Assembly (NCBI GenBank): GCA_049282455.1
Contig: JBAPUB010000358.1
Span: 1-16,554, forward strand
Direction of reading: 5' to 3'
From: JBAPUB01 sp049282455
GTDB lineage: Bacteria; Actinomycetota; Actinomycetes; JAHEKZ01
DNA length: 16,554 bases
Position numbers and translations under genes: made by a program. The notes beneath the pieces were generated by a model that saw nothing but the letters and a program-made list of their open reading frames with translations, had not been told where the DNA came from and ran no database searches. Shown piece by piece: positions 13,894 through 16,554 of the stretch (the first letter of the stretch is position 1; every line of letters begins with the position of its first letter).

Positions 13894-15081
13894 CTACCCG
13901 CCACCGACGTCGAGCTCGGCGTCGGCGCCCAACGCAGCGAAGTGGCGGTCGTCCAACCACCCTTCGGGCAGCACGACGCGACGGGGAGTTCCCTGACGCC
14001 CACGCGGCACGCCGAACTCGCTCTCGGGGAAGGGTTGGGACGGGTCGAGCCGGACGAGCAGGGCGTCGAGCTCGGCCAGGGTGCTCACCTGGCCGAGGGA
14101 CGACCTCAGGTCACCACCCACCGCGAAGCCCTTGAAGTACCAGGACATGTGCTTGCGAAGGTCGGTGAGGCCCCGGGTCTCACCCATGAGCTCGGCCAGC
14201 AGCTCCGCATGCCGACGCACGACGGCCGCCACGCGCCCGAGGGCCGGCGCCTCGGACGTGCGAGGACGGCCGGCGAAGGCCGCCGCGAGGTCACCGAACA
14301 GCCAGGGCCGACCCAGGCAGCCGCGACCGACGACGATCCCGTCGCACCCGGTCTGCGCCATCATCCGCACGGCGTCGGAAGCCTCCCAGATGTCGCCGTT
14401 GCCGAGCACGGGGATCGTCACATGTGCCTTGAGATCGGCGACGGCGTCCCAGTGGGCGCGCCCTGAGTAGTGCTGGTCGGCGGTACGACCGTGCAGGGCG
14501 ATCGCGGCGCACCCGGCGTCCTCGGCGACCCGACCTGCGTCGAGGAAGGTCAGGTGCTCGGCGTCGATACCCATCCTGGTCTTGATCGTGACTGGCACAC
14601 CGAAGGCGTCCCCCGCGCCCACCGCCGAACGGAGGATCTGCGCGAGAAGGTCGGTCTTCCACGGGAGGGCTGCTCCTCCGCCCCTGCGAGTGACCTTGGG
14701 GACCGGACAGCCGAAGTTGAGGTCGACGTGGGCGACTCCGAAGTCGCCGGCCAGCACCTTGACCGCCTCGCCCACGATCCGCGGGTCGACCCCGAACAGC
14801 TGCGCTGAGCGGACCTCCTCCAGCGGGTCGAACGTCAGCATCGACAGTGTCTTGGGGTCGCGCTCCACGACACCGCGCGAGGTGATCATCTCGCACACGT
14901 ACAGCCCCGCACCCTGCTCGCGGCACAGGCGTCGAAAGGCTGCGTTGGTGATCCCGGCCATCGGTGCCAGGACGACGGCCGGGTCGATCACCAGCCGGCC
15001 CAGCACCAGTGGCGCATACCCCTCGGCGACAGCTGGGGGGGTCGCGTGGATGGGCACCCACTCATCATCCCAGTTGGTCAT
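13894..15081 (-). CDS. dusB: tRNA-dihydrouridine synthase (DusB-type)
   Basis: Dus enzymes reduce specific uridines of tRNA to dihydrouridine using FMN and NADPH. The 395-residue protein has the TIM-barrel signatures in order: VVLAPMAGITNAAFRRLCRE (FMN phosphate end, about 37-54), HVDLNFGCPVPKVTRRGGG with catalytic Cys125, VTIKTRMG with Lys167, LHGRTADQHYSG with His197 and GRT, PVLGNGDIW, and GIVVGRGCLGRPW (about 248-260) that grips the FMN. The helical C-terminal domain follows (MGETRGLTDLRKHMSWYFKG). I chose the ATG at 15081; the open frame continues upstream but that sequence is antisense to the next gene. A GTG eight codons in (15057) is possible and would widen the 9-base gap to the divergent gene. 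Confidence 0.95.
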   Translation of the reverse strand: MTNWDDEWVPIHATPPAVAEGYAPLVLGRLVIDPAVVLAPMAGITNAAFRRLCREQGAGLYVCEMITSRGVVERDPKTLSMLTFDPLEEVRSAQLFGVDPRIVGEAVKVLAGDFGVAHVDLNFGCPVPKVTRRGGGAALPWKTDLLAQILRSAVGAGDAFGVPVTIKTRMGIDAEHLTFLDAGRVAEDAGCAAIALHGRTADQHYSGRAHWDAVADLKAHVTIPVLGNGDIWEASDAVRMMAQTGCDGIVVGRGCLGRPWLFGDLAAAFAGRPRTSEAPALGRVAAVVRRHAELLAELMGETRGLTDLRKHMSWYFKGFAVGGDLRSSLGQVSTLAELDALLVRLDPSQPFPESEFGVPRGRQGTPRRVVLPEGWLDDRHFAALGADAELDVGGG

Positions 15082-15090
15082 ACTGGAGCG

Positions 15091-15552
15091 ATGAGCGACG
15101 ACTCCCCCGTAACCCCCGAGCAGCACCGGGCCCTCGCAGTCTCGGCCTTCAACCAGGCCTGGACCCTGATGGAGACTCCGGACCGGACGCCCGACCAGGA
15201 CGACGAGCTGGTGCACACGGCTCATGCGTCACGCCATCACTGGGGCATTGTCGGAACCCCGGTCCACCGGGCGCGCGGGGAGTGGCAGGTGTCACGGGTG
15301 TACGCGCTGCTCGGCCGCGCCGAGCCGTCCCGATACCACGCGCAGCGCTGCCTGGACCTGTGCCAGGAGCACGGAATCGGCGACTGGGACCTCGCGTTCG
15401 CCTATGAGGCGCTCGCCCGCGCCGCCTCTGTCGCCGGCGATGCCGGCCTGGTCGCCTCCTACCGCGAGAAGGCTCTCACCGCTTCTGAGGTCATCGCCGA
15501 CCCCGACGACCGGAAGGTTGTCCTGGACGACCTGGCGGGCATCCCGGAGTAG
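15091..15552 (+). CDS. Conserved hypothetical actinobacterial protein, helical
   Basis: A 153-residue soluble protein of a type common in actinobacteria but without a function that I know. It is almost all helix, with paired-helix segments such as EQHRALAVSAFNQAWTLME, then ASRHHWGIVGTP and RGEWQVSRVYALLGRAEPS, a Cys pair in RCLDLCQEHG, and DLAFAYEALARAASVAGD. The A-x-HA-S-x-HHW motif and the repeated helical pairs resemble a TPR-like alpha solenoid. No catalytic set or membrane segment is visible. The ATG at 15091 has GGAG only two bases upstream, which is too close for a good ribosome site, and the start is 9 bases from the divergent dus start. Its stop is 16 bases from the convergent end of glyQS. 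Confidence 0.8.
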   Translation: MSDDSPVTPEQHRALAVSAFNQAWTLMETPDRTPDQDDELVHTAHASRHHWGIVGTPVHRARGEWQVSRVYALLGRAEPSRYHAQRCLDLCQEHGIGDWDLAFAYEALARAASVAGDAGLVASYREKALTASEVIADPDDRKVVLDDLAGIPE

Positions 15553-15568
15553 CAGGACGACCGACGGA

Positions 15569-16554
15569 TCAGCTCTTCGGAAGGTGGTCGTCCAGGTAGT
15601 CGACGACGCGGTCGAGCCCGATTCGCTCCTGTCGCATCGAGTCGCGCTCGCGAACGGTGACCGCGTTGTCATCGAGCGTCTCGAAGTCGACGGTCAGCGC
15701 GAACGGCGTCCCGATCTCGTCCTGGCGTCGGTAGCGGCGACCGATCGCGCCTGCGTCGTCGAAGTCGACGCTCCAGCGTTTGCGCAGCTGCCCCGCGAGG
15801 TCACGGGCCTTGGGTGACAGGTCGGCGTTGCGGGACAACGGCAGCACCGCCGCCTTGATCGGCGCGACCCGTGGGTCGAAACGCATGACGGTCCGCTTGT
15901 CGACGCCGCCTTTCGCGTTCGGGGCCTCGTCCTCGGAGTAGGCGTCGAGAAGCAGCGCCAACATCGCTCGGTTCACGCCGGCGGCCGGCTCGATGACGTA
16001 CGGGACCCAGCGCTCACCGGCGTCCTGATCGAAGTAGGACAGGTCGACACCTGAGCTCTCGGCATGGGTCTTCAGGTCGAAGTCGGTCCGGTTGGCGATG
16101 CCTTCGAGCTCACTGAACTCCTGGCCGCCGAACCGGAACCGGTACTCGATGTCGACGGTGCGCTTGGAGTAGTGGGACAGCTTGTCCTTCGGGTGCTCGA
16201 ACAGCCGTAGGTTCTCGGCCCTCACGCCGAGGTCGAGGTACCAGCTCATCCGCGCATCGATCCAGAACTGGTGCCATTCCTCGTCGGTGCCGGGCTGGAC
16301 GAAGAACTCCATCTCCATCTGCTCGAACTCGCGCGTGCGGAAGATGAAGTTGCCCGGCGTGATCTCGTTGCGGAACGACTTGCCCACCTGGTCGATCCCG
16401 AACGGGGGCTTGCGCCGCGCGCTGGTCACCACGTTGGCGAAGTTGAGGAAGATGCCCTGCGCGGTCTCGGGCCGCAGGTAGTGCAACCCCTCCTCGGTCT
16501 CGATGGGGCCGAGGTAGGTCTTGAGCATCATGTTGAAGTCGCGCGGTTCGGTCC
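15569..16554 (-). CDS. glyQS: Glycine-tRNA ligase, C-terminal 328 codons (5' end outside window)
   Basis: This class II synthetase charges tRNA-Gly with glycine. It is the single-chain alpha2 type found in actinobacteria, not the two-subunit form. The window holds the C-terminal part and the coding frame runs through 16554, reading TEPRDFNMM at the edge. It shows YLRPETAQGIFLNFANVV, motif 2 around GKSFRNEITPGNFIFRTREF with EFEQMEMEFF, the glycine-binding GGQEFSELEGIANRTDFDL, motif 3 near EPAAGVNRAMLALL, and the anticodon-binding domain from about RFDPRVAPIKAAVLPL to the end, including DEIGTPFALTVDFETL. The stop is at 15569. Nothing unusual is seen. It is an anchor for assigning this part of the window to core genome. 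Confidence 0.98.
   Translation of the reverse strand, partial: TEPRDFNMMLKTYLGPIETEEGLHYLRPETAQGIFLNFANVVTSARRKPPFGIDQVGKSFRNEITPGNFIFRTREFEQMEMEFFVQPGTDEEWHQFWIDARMSWYLDLGVRAENLRLFEHPKDKLSHYSKRTVDIEYRFRFGGQEFSELEGIANRTDFDLKTHAESSGVDLSYFDQDAGERWVPYVIEPAAGVNRAMLALLLDAYSEDEAPNAKGGVDKRTVMRFDPRVAPIKAAVLPLSRNADLSPKARDLAGQLRKRWSVDFDDAGAIGRRYRRQDEIGTPFALTVDFETLDDNAVTVRERDSMRQERIGLDRVVDYLDDHLPKS

Noticed and set aside
12663..14135. Long plus-strand frame of 490 codons opposite ppdK
   Set aside because: It is a shadow of ppdK, with no domain motif and a composition typical of antisense high-GC frames.
15082..15225. 48-residue N-terminal extension of the dihydrouridine synthase
   Set aside because: The extension is antisense to the 153-aa gene and lacks family similarity. 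The TIM-barrel sequence begins after the ATG at 15081.

Overview
The window is high-GC DNA from an actinobacterium. GTG and TTG starts are common, genes overlap by 4 bases, dnaG looks leaderless, and the order glyQS, dus, ppdK, dgt, dnaG suggests Nocardioidaceae or a near relative. The genus-level placement is inference from gene content and protein flavour only.

It splits at a tRNA-Asn(GTT) gene on the minus strand (5620-5692). To its right (5730-16554) lies dense core genome. Read along the minus strand this gives glycyl-tRNA synthetase (cut by the window end), tRNA-dihydrouridine synthase, then a tightly coupled trio of pyruvate phosphate dikinase, dGTP triphosphohydrolase and a GNAT acetyltransferase (4-base overlaps), then DNA primase and a conserved 171-aa protein. 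Two plus-strand genes sit among them: a C45-type Ntn-hydrolase, divergent from dnaG and overlapping the GNAT gene tail to tail, and a conserved 153-aa protein divergent from dus.

To the left (1-5619), on the 3' side of the tRNA, is a gene-poor accessory region that looks like a decayed island. It holds small membrane proteins, a DUF2510 fragment, a frameshifted remnant resembling the zinc-ribbon/HTH tail of actinobacterial Cas1-like endonucleases, a 40-bp near-perfect palindrome, two phage-like genes of the small-terminase type without a large subunit, and an IS3-family transposase wrecked by a deletion, a frameshift and a truncation. Two copies of a 94-bp direct repeat lie 1.5 kb apart. The right copy begins exactly where homology to the transposase stops.

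The most interesting signals are the 94-bp repeat, which can fold as two RNA hairpins whose differences preserve pairing, the palindrome beside the Cas1-like remnant, and the PPDK-dGTPase-GNAT overlapping operon. No intact new defence system is visible.
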